In this document: positions 11,847 to 19,737 of the stretch, piece by piece
Layout of the letters: every line of letters starts with the position of its first letter
Numbering within the stretch: position 1 is the first letter of the stretch
From: Meconema thalassinum
Taxonomy: Eukaryota > Arthropoda > Insecta > Orthoptera > Tettigoniidae
Direction of reading: 5' to 3'
Length of the DNA stretch: 64,000 bases
Assembly (NCBI GenBank): GCA_946902985.2
Contig: OX336395.1
Coordinates: 17,400,708-17,464,707, forward strand
Program-made: the position numbers and the translations under genes
The notes under the pieces: model-generated
What the model saw: only the letters and a program-made list of their open reading frames with translations
What the model was told of the DNA's origin: nothing
Database searches by the model: none

Positions 11847-12608
11847 AAACAAATTGAGATTAAAGCAGTTCATCTCACTTACTTTATTTCTTTCACACAC
11901 ACACTTTTATGCTGGTAATAATACTAATTTTTGTGTGTTCCTTTGCTTATGAAATCCTAGACTAGGAGTTCCACATTCGACATGATAGCGGAGTTTCATC
12001 TCCCATAAACTCGTCTCTGAGGTGGGTGCCAGAAAAGGCATCCAGCTGTAAAAACCACACCCTCACATAGACTTTCATAACTTCTTACGTTGAGGTTCAT
12101 AACACTACGTTGATTGATTTATCGGTTTCCTTTTCACAATTCCTGTCTATACATTCCTCTTGAAGGTTGCAAGATGCTTGCAAGGTTCCTAAAATGCAAT
12201 TAAATTTAATAAATACCTTAAGATGGTTTGATTTGTTTAATGATATGGTGTTAATAGTATTTTTAGGTTTTGACTGGCTTTGCATTAAGAATTGACTAAC
12301 CAAACATGAGTTACCTATCAGGGAAACATTTTGGCCACTATGTTGGCTATTGACCAGTGAGTTTAGCTGTTTATCATTTTTTTAAATCATAAACAACAGA
12401 GGGTTAAACGTATAGATAAACCGTGTGACCATGTTTGTTAAACAAGACATTATACCAGAGACAATTAGAATACTTATGTAGAGTTTACCAAAAATAATGT
12501 TGTGTAACAGTAAATGCTATTAAACAGTTATACACTTCTAAAAAAAATCATCATACAATACCTGAGAGCTCTTCTAAAATTATTGATGTGTAACATGATT
12601 CCACTAAC
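11847..12608. other. Non-coding region downstream of left PolB
   Basis: It starts at the PolB stop and holds a short (CA)n tract at 11894-11904, a candidate dispersed-repeat fragment (separate entry) and an AATAAA at 12209-12214 that could serve as a polyadenylation signal about 365 bp after the stop. A 68-codon antisense frame at 12097-12303 has low-complexity composition and is not supported as a gene. Confidence 0.5.
11936..12066 (+). repeat. Candidate dispersed-repeat (SINE/LINE-like) fragment, left arm
   Basis: The stretch containing GGTGGGTGCCAGAAAAGGCA followed by TCCAGCTGTAAAAACC resembles a repeat tail I recall as common in cephalopod genomes. There is no poly-A tail, target duplication or reverse transcriptase here, so it would be a fragment. 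Limits are approximate. The mirror copy sits in the right arm, so it was present before the palindrome formed. Confidence 0.35.
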
Positions 12609-12803
12609 TTGCTATGTATTTTTTGGCTTGGGGGTGATTTTCAAGAAATGCAAATGGAACTGAAATGCAATACAAACAATGAGCGTGCCTGGTGGCTGAG
12701 ATTGATACCACGACGTACTGTCGGTTATGTAGCTATGTGGAATGTATATCAAATATGGTTTACTTCAAGGTCTGGAGATCCCTACAATTCCTACAATAAA
12801 TGA
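12609..12803 (+). CDS. Small tryptophan-rich frame of unknown function, left arm
   Basis: A 64-codon frame starting at a non-ATG triplet, with an ATG following at 12615. The middle reads RAWWLRLIPRRTVGYVAMWN, with five tryptophans within about 30 residues, more than random AT-rich DNA would usually give. It ends at TGA followed by no other frame; an AATAAA overlaps its end (12795-12800). An identical copy lies in the right arm, so arm-to-arm identity is no evidence of selection. I do not recognise it. It may be an exon remnant of a Polinton gene or chance. Confidence 0.25.
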   Translation: MLCIFWLGGDFQEMQMELKCNTNNERAWWLRLIPRRTVGYVAMWNVYQIWFTSRSGDPYNSYNK

Positions 12804-13020
12804 TCTTGAAATGGTCATCCTATGGTGTGAAAATATTTATTAGGTATATATATTTACTGAAAACAATTATGATTTATTAAATGTTTATATGTTTACAGTA
12901 TTGTTATTTAATGTAAGCACTTGAGGCACTACCGACCAATGGGAAGCAAAAAGTGGGAGCATATATGGGATGAAATGTGGGAGCAAAGCAAATATAAAAA
13001 GTGGGAGCAAATATGCTAAC
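12804..13020. other. Inner end of left arm, non-coding
   Basis: AT-rich DNA leading to the centre. GTGGGAGCA occurs three times, at 12953-12961, 12977-12985 and 13001-13009. The arm's pairing with the right arm ends at 13020/13099. Short frames crossing the centre exist only because of the palindrome and are not gene-like. Confidence 0.55.
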
Positions 13021-13098
13021 AAATATGTCAACAAATATGCCGGCAAAAGTATATACACAATTCAAGATAGTTGAAAGTAAAGTATATACACAATTCAA
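13021..13098. other. Asymmetric central spacer of the palindrome
   Basis: These 78 bp do not pair with themselves and would form the loop if the arms folded. The 21-mer AAAGTATATACACAATTCAA(G) occurs twice in direct orientation, at 13046-13066 and 13079-13099, 33 bp apart; the second copy ends in the first base of the right arm. A similar short motif AACAAATATG is repeated at the left edge. Asymmetric centres with short direct repeats are what template-switch or foldback-priming models of palindrome formation predict. Confidence 0.9.
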
Positions 13099-13315
13099 GT
13101 TAGCATATTTGCTCCCACTTTTTATATTTGCTTTGCTCCCACATTTCATCCCATATATGCTCCCACTTTTTGCTTCCCATTGGTCGGTAGTGCCTCAAGT
13201 GCTTACATTAAATAACAATACTGTAAACATATAAACATTTAATAAATCATAATTGTTTTCAGTAAATATATATACCTAATAAATATTTTCACACCATAGG
13301 ATGACCATTTCAAGA
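13099..13315. other. Inner end of right arm, non-coding
   Basis: Mirror of 12804-13020: AT-rich, with three TGCTCCCAC copies. No supported gene. Confidence 0.55.
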
Positions 13316-13510
13316 TCATTTATTGTAGGAATTGTAGGGATCTCCAGACCTTGAAGTAAACCATATTTGATATACATTCCACATAGCTACATAACCGACA
13401 GTACGTCGTGGTATCAATCTCAGCCACCAGGCACGCTCATTGTTTGTATTGCATTTCAGTTCCATTTGCATTTCTTGAAAATCACCCCCAAGCCAAAAAA
13501 TACATAGCAA
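13316..13510 (-). CDS. Small tryptophan-rich frame of unknown function, right arm
   Basis: Minus-strand mirror of the 64-codon frame in the left arm, with the same translated sequence. It is listed only because of its unusual tryptophan content. No family is recognised and it may be chance. Confidence 0.25.
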   Translation of the reverse strand: MLCIFWLGGDFQEMQMELKCNTNNERAWWLRLIPRRTVGYVAMWNVYQIWFTSRSGDPYNSYNK

Positions 13511-14272
13511 GTTAGTGGAATCATGTTACACATCAATAATTTTAGAAGAGCTCTCAGGTATTGTATGATGATTTTTTTTAGAAGTGTATAACTGTTTAAT
13601 AGCATTTACTGTTACACAACATTATTTTTGGTAAACTCTACATAAGTATTCTAATTGTCTCTGGTATAATGTCTTGTTTAACAAACATGGTCACACGGTT
13701 TATCTATACGTTTAACCCTCTGTTGTTTATGATTTAAAAAAATGATAAACAGCTAAACTCACTGGTCAATAGCCAACATAGTGGCCAAAATGTTTCCCTG
13801 ATAGGTAACTCATGTTTGGTTAGTCAATTCTTAATGCAAAGCCAGTCAAAACCTAAAAATACTATTAACACCATATCATTAAACAAATCAAACCATCTTA
13901 AGGTATTTATTAAATTTAATTGCATTTTAGGAACCTTGCAAGCATCTTGCAACCTTCAAGAGGAATGTATAGACAGGAATTGTGAAAAGGAAACCGATAA
14001 ATCAATCAACGTAGTGTTATGAACCTCAACGTAAGAAGTTATGAAAGTCTATGTGAGGGTGTGGTTTTTACAGCTGGATGCCTTTTCTGGCACCCACCTC
14101 AGAGACGAGTTTATGGGAGATGAAACTCCGCTATCATGTCGAATGTGGAACTCCTAGTCTAGGATTTCATAAGCAAAGGAACACACAAAAATTAGTATTA
14201 TTACCAGCATAAAAGTGTGTGTGTGAAAGAAATAAAGTAAGTGAGATGAACTGCTTTAATCTCAATTTGTTT
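13511..14272. other. Non-coding region downstream of right PolB
   Basis: Mirror of 11847-12608, lying between the stop of the right polymerase and the small tryptophan-rich frame. It includes the mirrored AATAAA (TTTATT at 13905-13910), the (TG)n tract near 14215-14225, and the dispersed-repeat fragment. Confidence 0.5.
14053..14183 (-). repeat. Candidate dispersed-repeat fragment, right arm
   Basis: Mirror copy of the fragment in the left arm, containing TTTTTACAGCTGGATGCC and TTTTCTGGCACCCACC. The same caveats apply: limits are approximate and the family assignment is from memory. Confidence 0.35.
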
Positions 14273-17017
14273 CTAATCATTTTTCAGAGAAAAATGACCA
14301 AACGGTAAAGTATCAATTCCGTTTTCAGTTATGTGTCTTTTATCTTCGTTTGATGAAATTGCCAACTTATTTTGCCGAACAGTAAATACAGAATGAGATT
14401 TTGAAATTATACAAACTTGAACTTTGTTGACTTTTTCTCTGTTATAAAGACACTTTCGATACTCATCAATATTCTTACTTTTACTCACACTCTTCTTAAT
14501 GCCTTTAGCCTTACACAAGCTATTCATTTCATCACACAATTTTATTGCATACATTTTGGGTCGTAACCCCACAAATTCTTCAACAATCCTTCCAGCATTT
14601 TCATCTTTCATTAAACCAATTTCACCTTTATTTTGTCTCACAATGCCAAAAGGATTGTTTGTTTCATAGTTTCCAGTATCAAACAAATTTGAATGTTGTT
14701 TCATGAACTCATAAATATCATAATAGAATATATACATAAAACTATCGGTGTCTGTGTATAACAACCTCACATTTGATTCAGGATTTGCTAAAATAACATT
14801 GTAATGAAAGTCATTCATTTTACATTTAGACAAATCTAATATAGATGCACCAACATATACTGGTTGATTGTGAAAAATCTTTAGTCTACTCATCTCGATG
14901 ACCATACATTGTTCATCGAATATAATTCTATGTTTAAAATTAGCCTTAGCTATTAAAGACCTACCACCACGAGCTCCATGCCATTTGGTGACCCATTTGA
15001 TGTCCCTTAACTTCCTCACATTCATCAGTGAACGACCAAAAATTGTATTATTCATCAATTTATAAAAATTCTTTTCAAAATCATTTTTGGCTTGTTTTCG
15101 TTTCTCTGTGTTCACATCAATATATGGTTTTAGCCATTGGCTCTGATTGAATTCAATTATTCTGTGAATACGATCTAATTTCATTCCTAGTTGAATACAT
15201 TGCTTTAACAATCTATAATGCAAAACATAACGTTCTTTATTATCTAGGGTAGCCATTAGCTTTGTCAACTTTTCTGGACATAGAGGGTAATCTGAATGTT
15301 TGTCATGTAACTCTTGAGGATAAGTCAAATCTACTTCCAAAATATATCCAATTTCTGAAGTATCATCAATAGTTAAAACATCAAAGCCTTCAACATTTGC
15401 AATCCATTTAAAGCCACCCGTTGGAAGATATTCCATCATCGCATATCCATACAAATTATTAACGTCAAAGTACATTATGTAGGACTCTTGCTTTTTCTCA
15501 TCATAAGTTTTCATATACTTATTATTAGCAATCGCATGTCGTGTTATACACTGAACATTTCCTCCTCGAATAGATCGTTCAAAAAAGTGTAACATATCAA
15601 TATCTTGAAGCAATTCAAGTTGAACGTTGGTTATCTTTTTCATAGCACACCAAGACATAGATGGAGCAGTGTAAAAATGAGCTGCATCAATGCCATAAGT
15701 TTCCATGCCATTCGATCTAAAATTTTCAAAGACATCCGCCAAAAGAAGTGTGTCAACTTTTAAATACAAATCTGCGTATTCTCCTAATGTTTGACAGGAA
15801 AACGTTTCCCACACCGATTGAGCAAACTCATACTCTTCATTCGATATTGTTTGATCATTAAGGCTGCTATAAAACTTGGATATTTCAGGTAATTTAGTTT
15901 CGTTAAGAACATCCATACTCGTGACGTATTCATAGGGAAACACACCTTTTCTCGCAGTAAGTCGAAACTGTGCATCATCATTAAAATAACGTTGTGTTAT
16001 TTGCTTTGAATCTTCGCTTAACGAAGATGAACATTGATCTAGTGAACAGGACAAGAAATTATATGTATCGAAAAATCTTAACTGAATGAATCCATTCTTA
16101 GCCCGTACATACTTTGTAAACCCTTTGTAACGTTCCATATTCATCGCTAACAATTTTATATGACCAGGATTATGTAACACCTCTCCATCACGTTTCTCGC
16201 AAATTTCTTTAATTATAAAATGTCCATCATAGGCGGTTAGATTATGAAATGCTATAGGCAAAACCTTTGTTACTTTGTAATTTAAATTACAACTATTGTG
16301 TGCGCTTCCTCTATATTTTCCAGTTAAGTGACAATGATCGCGTACTTTGAGTTCATTAACTGCAATCGGTTTCTCGCAAATGTGACACATTTTACTTGAC
16401 AAAAATAATCTTTCTTCATTTTCGGTCATCTTTAACATTGGCTTAACCGATAAGTAATATGTTTGAAGTTTATCCACAATACTATAAAGTTCCTTTACAA
16501 ACAATTCAATGCAATTATTTCCCCTAAAGAGCTTGAAACTGCACAATTCACTATCGAAATTACAATGAAGGTATAAAGAAATGCTGTAAGGAATATGTTT
16601 ATGTGTTAAAGTAGAGTTATGAATGTCACTATTTGGAAAACAGGAGGAAATTGGAGACAAAACGCATTCAGTGTCTGCATATATTATAAATGGAACTGTA
16701 TCTTTAACTCGGAATTCTGTAAAATTAACAAATCTTTGTTCATCAGTCGGCATTATGCTTTTTGCAACAGGAAACTGTTTACAGTCTGCAAAGTGAACAT
16801 TTAACTCATCCTCAAGAAGATAATATGACAAACAACGTCTACATATATAAATCCTTCTCTGAGTGCTAGTGATGCTTGAACGCACAAGGCGAGCAAGATT
16901 TCTAATTAAACAAAAGTGATAACTTTCACTGTTTCCAATCTGCAACATCAATAAGTCTACACTCCTTTCATATACGGGGTAGTTTTCACCCCCCCTGCTA
17001 TTTTTCATCAAAAACAA
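14273..17017 (-). CDS. PolB: Protein-primed DNA polymerase B (Polinton type), right copy
   Basis: Minus-strand twin of the left polymerase: 914 residues from ATG at 17017, with residue numbers 22 higher. Exo I is D115/E117, motif A D518, motif C D756/D758. Two amino acids differ: Gly to Ser at residue 8 of the left copy (9189/16930), and Ala to Thr inside motif B at residue 636 of the left copy (11073/15046), giving NNTIFG. Both are G-to-A on the coding strand. The first 13 or so residues are translated from the last 226-bp unit; the G-run here is 7 long, keeping the frame open to ATG 17017, whereas the left copy has 9 and is closed. The ATG equivalent to the left start is at 16948. ATG 17017 may be incidental, because it lies in repeat DNA. 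No stop or frameshift interrupts the exonuclease or polymerase motifs. The gene points toward its twin. Confidence 0.9.
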   Translation of the reverse strand: MFLMKNSRGGENYPVYERSVDLLMLQIGNSESYHFCLIRNLARLVRSSITSTQRRIYICRRCLSYYLLEDELNVHFADCKQFPVAKSIMPTDEQRFVNFTEFRVKDTVPFIIYADTECVLSPISSCFPNSDIHNSTLTHKHIPYSISLYLHCNFDSELCSFKLFRGNNCIELFVKELYSIVDKLQTYYLSVKPMLKMTENEERLFLSSKMCHICEKPIAVNELKVRDHCHLTGKYRGSAHNSCNLNYKVTKVLPIAFHNLTAYDGHFIIKEICEKRDGEVLHNPGHIKLLAMNMERYKGFTKYVRAKNGFIQLRFFDTYNFLSCSLDQCSSSLSEDSKQITQRYFNDDAQFRLTARKGVFPYEYVTSMDVLNETKLPEISKFYSSLNDQTISNEEYEFAQSVWETFSCQTLGEYADLYLKVDTLLLADVFENFRSNGMETYGIDAAHFYTAPSMSWCAMKKITNVQLELLQDIDMLHFFERSIRGGNVQCITRHAIANNKYMKTYDEKKQESYIMYFDVNNLYGYAMMEYLPTGGFKWIANVEGFDVLTIDDTSEIGYILEVDLTYPQELHDKHSDYPLCPEKLTKLMATLDNKERYVLHYRLLKQCIQLGMKLDRIHRIIEFNQSQWLKPYIDVNTEKRKQAKNDFEKNFYKLMNNTIFGRSLMNVRKLRDIKWVTKWHGARGGRSLIAKANFKHRIIFDEQCMVIEMSRLKIFHNQPVYVGASILDLSKCKMNDFHYNVILANPESNVRLLYTDTDSFMYIFYYDIYEFMKQHSNLFDTGNYETNNPFGIVRQNKGEIGLMKDENAGRIVEEFVGLRPKMYAIKLCDEMNSLCKAKGIKKSVSKSKNIDEYRKCLYNREKVNKVQVCIISKSHSVFTVRQNKLAISSNEDKRHITENGIDTLPFGHFSLKND

Positions 17018-18556
17018 AAGATCTTAGGTTCAATTATCATTTTTACCCGTTTAAGACCTTTTTCCCCACTGTAAAATCACTATTTACTGTTTTAGGGGTG
17101 ACATCATCTATCCGGGTAAAAGCCTATGTCACAACGAATTTTTTAAGCTATTACACATAATTTTACGGTTCTTAGTTTCCAAGGTATCGATTTTTCAATT
17201 TTGGGGTAGTTTTCACCCCCCTGCTATTTTTCATCAAAAACAAAAGATCTTAGGTTCAATTATCATTTTTACCCGTTTAAGACCTTTTTCCCCACTGTAA
17301 AATCACTATTTACTGTTTTAGGGGTGACATCATCTATCCGGGTAAAAGCCTATGTCACAACGAATTTTTTAAGCTATTACACATAATTTTACGGTTCTTA
17401 GTTTCCAAGGTATCGATTTTTCAATTTTGGGGTAGTTTTCACCCCCCTGCTATTTTTCATCAAAAACAAAAGATCTTAGGTTCAATTATCATTTTTACCC
17501 GTTTAAGACCTTTTTCCCCACTGTAAAATCACTATTTACTGTTTTAGGGGTGACATCATCTATCCGGGTAAAAGCCTATGTCACAACGAATTTTTTAAGC
17601 TATTACACATAATTTTACGGTTCTTAGTTTCCAAGGTATCGATTTTTCAATTTTGGGGTAGTTTTCACCCCCCTGCTATTTTTCATCAAAAACAAAAGAT
17701 CTTAGGTTCAATTATCATTTTTACCCGTTTAAGACCTTTTTCCCCACTGTAAAATCACTATTTACTGTTTTAGGGGTGACATCATCTATCCGGGTAAAAG
17801 CCTATGTCACAACGAATTTTTTAAGCTATTACACATAATTTTACGGTTCTTAGTTTCCAAGGTATCGATTTTTCAATTTTGGGGTAGTTTTCACCCCCCT
17901 GCTATTTTTCATCAAAAACAAAAGATCTTAGGTTCAATTATCATTTTTACCCGTTTAAAACCTTTTTCCCCACTGTAAAATCACTATTTACTGTTTTAGG
18001 GGTGACATCATCTATCCGGGTAAAAGCCTATGTCACAACGAATTTTTTAATCTATTACACATAATTTTACGGTTCTTAGTTTCCAAGGTATCGATTTTTC
18101 AATTTTGGGGTAGTTTTCACCCCCCTGCTATTTTTCATCAAAAACAAAAGATCTTAGGTTCAATTATCATTTTTACCCGTTTAAAACCTTTTTCCCCACT
18201 GTAAAATCACTATTTACTGTTTTAGGGGTGACATCATCTATCCGGGTAAAAGCCTATGTCACAACGAATTTTTTAAGCTATTACACATAATTTTACGGTT
18301 CTTAGTTTCCAAGGTATCGATTTTTCAATTTGGGGGTAGTTTTCACCCCCCTGCTATTTTTCATCAAAAACAAAAGATCTTAGGTTCATTTATCATTATT
18401 AGGTGTTTAACACGTTTTTTCCCCATAACATGACTATTTACTGTTTTAGGGGTGAAATGACCAATCCAGGTAAAAGCCTATGTCATCACCTATTTTTAAA
18501 GCTATAACGCCTAATTTTAGGGTTCATAGTTTCCAAGATATTGAGTTTTCAATTTT
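16976..18556 (-). repeat. 226-bp tandem repeat array, right arm (7 units)
   Basis: The reverse-complement anchor CAAAAGATCT recurs every 226 bp (its ATCT at 17021, 17247, 17473, 17699, 17925, 18151 and 18377). Six inner units are nearly identical and the outermost (about 18333-18556) is diverged. Reading inward from the end, two units carry the TTTT variant and four the TCTT variant, against three and four on the left, so the missing unit is of the outer TTTT type. The TAGATT variant unit is present near 18049 as it is near 7849. Confidence 0.93.
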
Positions 18557-19190
18557 GGGGGGGTAGTTTCACCCCATAAAGGGGGACGTCGCCCCAAGTG
18601 CTAGGACCCCTCATACAAGTCCCTAGCATGATTGGTTCACGAGATATTAACAAAAGTGTAGTTAGGCCCTTTTGACAAGAAAATAAATGAATGATACTTT
18701 CAAAAACGAGGTGTCACCCCAAGTGCTAGGATACTGCCTATGGGAAAATCCCATCCTGGGTTCAGAAAATATTAACAAATGTGTAGTTAGACCCTTTTGA
18801 CAAAAGCCACCGGTGTGCATACATACAAAAATTGCTCTTTCACCCCAGGTAAGGGTAGTTTTTATTTTGGGGGTTGACATACCTCATTCATACAAAAGGA
18901 GAATTCACTACGAGTCCTATGACACCCCATATGTTTACATCGCATTATTGGTTAGCGAGATACTAAAAATCGAATGACCTATTAGTTTTTTGTTTTTTTA
19001 ATAAATTTTTTAAAAAGCCTCATCTATAAAGAATCTTTTAAAAATTCCGCTCTCTTACAAAAGCCCTCAAGTGCGCATGCATACAAAAATAACCACTACT
19101 TAACCTCCGGGTAAGGGTAGATTTATTTTGGGGTGGATATACTCCCGTCCATAGCAAGGGGTGGTTCACCACAAGTCCTACGACACCCTA
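18557..19190. repeat. Diverged subterminal repeats, right arm
   Basis: Mirror of 6701-7334, with the same degenerate modules (AGTCCTATGACACCCC near 18914 and AGTCCTACGACACCCTAT near 19175). A 72-codon frame at 18662-18880 is the mirror of the left one and is not supported as a gene. Confidence 0.6.
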
Positions 19191-19731
19191 TATGCATCGT
19201 TCTAGCCTTACAAGCTCATTAAATTCGCCAAATTGTCAAAAAAGCACGTTTACCTCAAATTGCGTTTCCAAATTCCACCCATTTTAAAAAATTACCTCAC
19301 CATCAAATAGAGCGGGAAAAATAGCATTTAAACGAACCCTCACTCATCCCTAGTCCTCGCCCGCCACCAAACATTTCCCAACATAGCCATACGTATTCAA
19401 GCACACACGCGACTTGCAAGAGAACATACACTACCCCACTACCCGCGAATAACCTTTTGTTTTGGTGCTCACACTCGCATGGGTGTCAGATGACAGTTAG
19501 CATCCTAATAAACATCCTCCATGACGTCAACACCCATTAACTTTTTATCACCATCGCACAAACAAGCCAAAGGGTCAACCTCTTCCCACGCTAACACGTG
19601 CACTGCACATGCTCGCTCCTGGACCACGTGCTCGCTCTAAGGACCCATGACGTCATCCCATGACGTCATCAGGATTACGCAATTTCTGGTCATGATGATG
19701 CAATATCCAAAGTCTAGCGAATTATACTACT
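19191..19731. other. Right terminus, non-coding
   Basis: Mirror of 6160-6700. It ends CGAATTATACTACT; the left end in reverse complement differs at one base, the sixth from the tip (6165 A; 19726 A where T would pair). No gene is seen. Confidence 0.6.
19522..19668. promoter_or_regulatory. Cluster of TGACGTCA and CACGTG sites, right terminus
   Basis: TGACGTCA at 19522-19529, 19648-19655 and 19661-19668; CACGTG at 19595-19600 and 19625-19630. All five sites match the left cluster exactly in spacing. Function is inferred only from motif identity with host bZIP and bHLH consensus sites. Confidence 0.55.
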
Positions 19732-19737
19732 ACCGCT
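19732..19737. repeat. Target-site duplication, right copy (ACCGCT)
   Basis: ACCGCT follows the last element base and leads straight into TGTCTGTAATAAAC of the interrupted monomer. Removing the element and one hexamer restores a normal monomer. Confidence 0.88.

Larger units (their letters stand above)
6160..13020 (+). repeat. Left arm of giant inverted repeat
   Basis: This 6,861-bp arm pairs with 13099-19731. Inside the G-run at about 9122-9130 paired coordinates sum to 26,119; outside the extra repeat unit they sum to 25,891. The 228-bp offset is one 226-bp array unit plus two G residues. Other differences found by eye are substitutions at 6165/19726, 6886/19005, 9189/16930 and 11073/15046. 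Arm identity is therefore above 99.9 percent outside length changes. Confidence 0.95.
6160..19731. mobile_element. Palindromic Polinton/Maverick-like element
   Basis: A 13,572-bp insertion in the satellite made of two inverted arms around a 78-bp spacer. The ends read AGTAG inward on the left and CTACT outward on the right, so the termini are 5'-AG. With the 6-bp ACCGCT duplication and a protein-primed type B polymerase, this fits the Polinton/Maverick class, whose members are usually 15-20 kb with terminal inverted repeats of hundreds of bases. Here the inverted repeat takes up the whole element. No retroviral-type integrase, FtsK-like ATPase, cysteine protease or capsid frame is visible, so it is probably non-autonomous for integration. 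Satellite on both sides runs in the same direction, which argues against an inverted-read artefact. Alternative: another PolB-bearing integrated element with 6-bp duplications. Confidence 0.85.
13099..19731 (-). repeat. Right arm of giant inverted repeat
   Basis: Reverse complement of the left arm, 6,633 bp. It is shorter by one 226-bp array unit and two bases of a G-run. All gene-sized frames of the left arm recur here on the minus strand, including the 64- and 68-codon frames at identical mirrored positions. Confidence 0.95.

Noticed and set aside
12097..12303. 68-codon minus-strand frame and its mirror at 13816-14022 as a gene
   Set aside because: Composition is dominated by S, N, K and I as expected of AT-rich non-coding DNA; no family is recognised.
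12904..13234. Frames of 77-81 codons crossing the palindrome centre on both strands
   Set aside because: They read repeated GTGGGAGCA-type sequence through the inverted centre, and resemble each other only because of the palindrome.
11847..14272. Hidden Polinton integrase, ATPase, protease or capsid genes between the two polymerases
   Set aside because: Only about 2.4 kb, half of it mirrored; no frame over 81 codons and no recognisable motif of these families.
6160..19731. The palindrome as a read or assembly artefact (missed adapter or inverted chimera)
   Set aside because: An inverted-read artefact would also invert the flanking satellite, but both flanks run on the same strand. The arms also differ in unit count, G-run and four bases, and a 6-bp target duplication brackets the structure.
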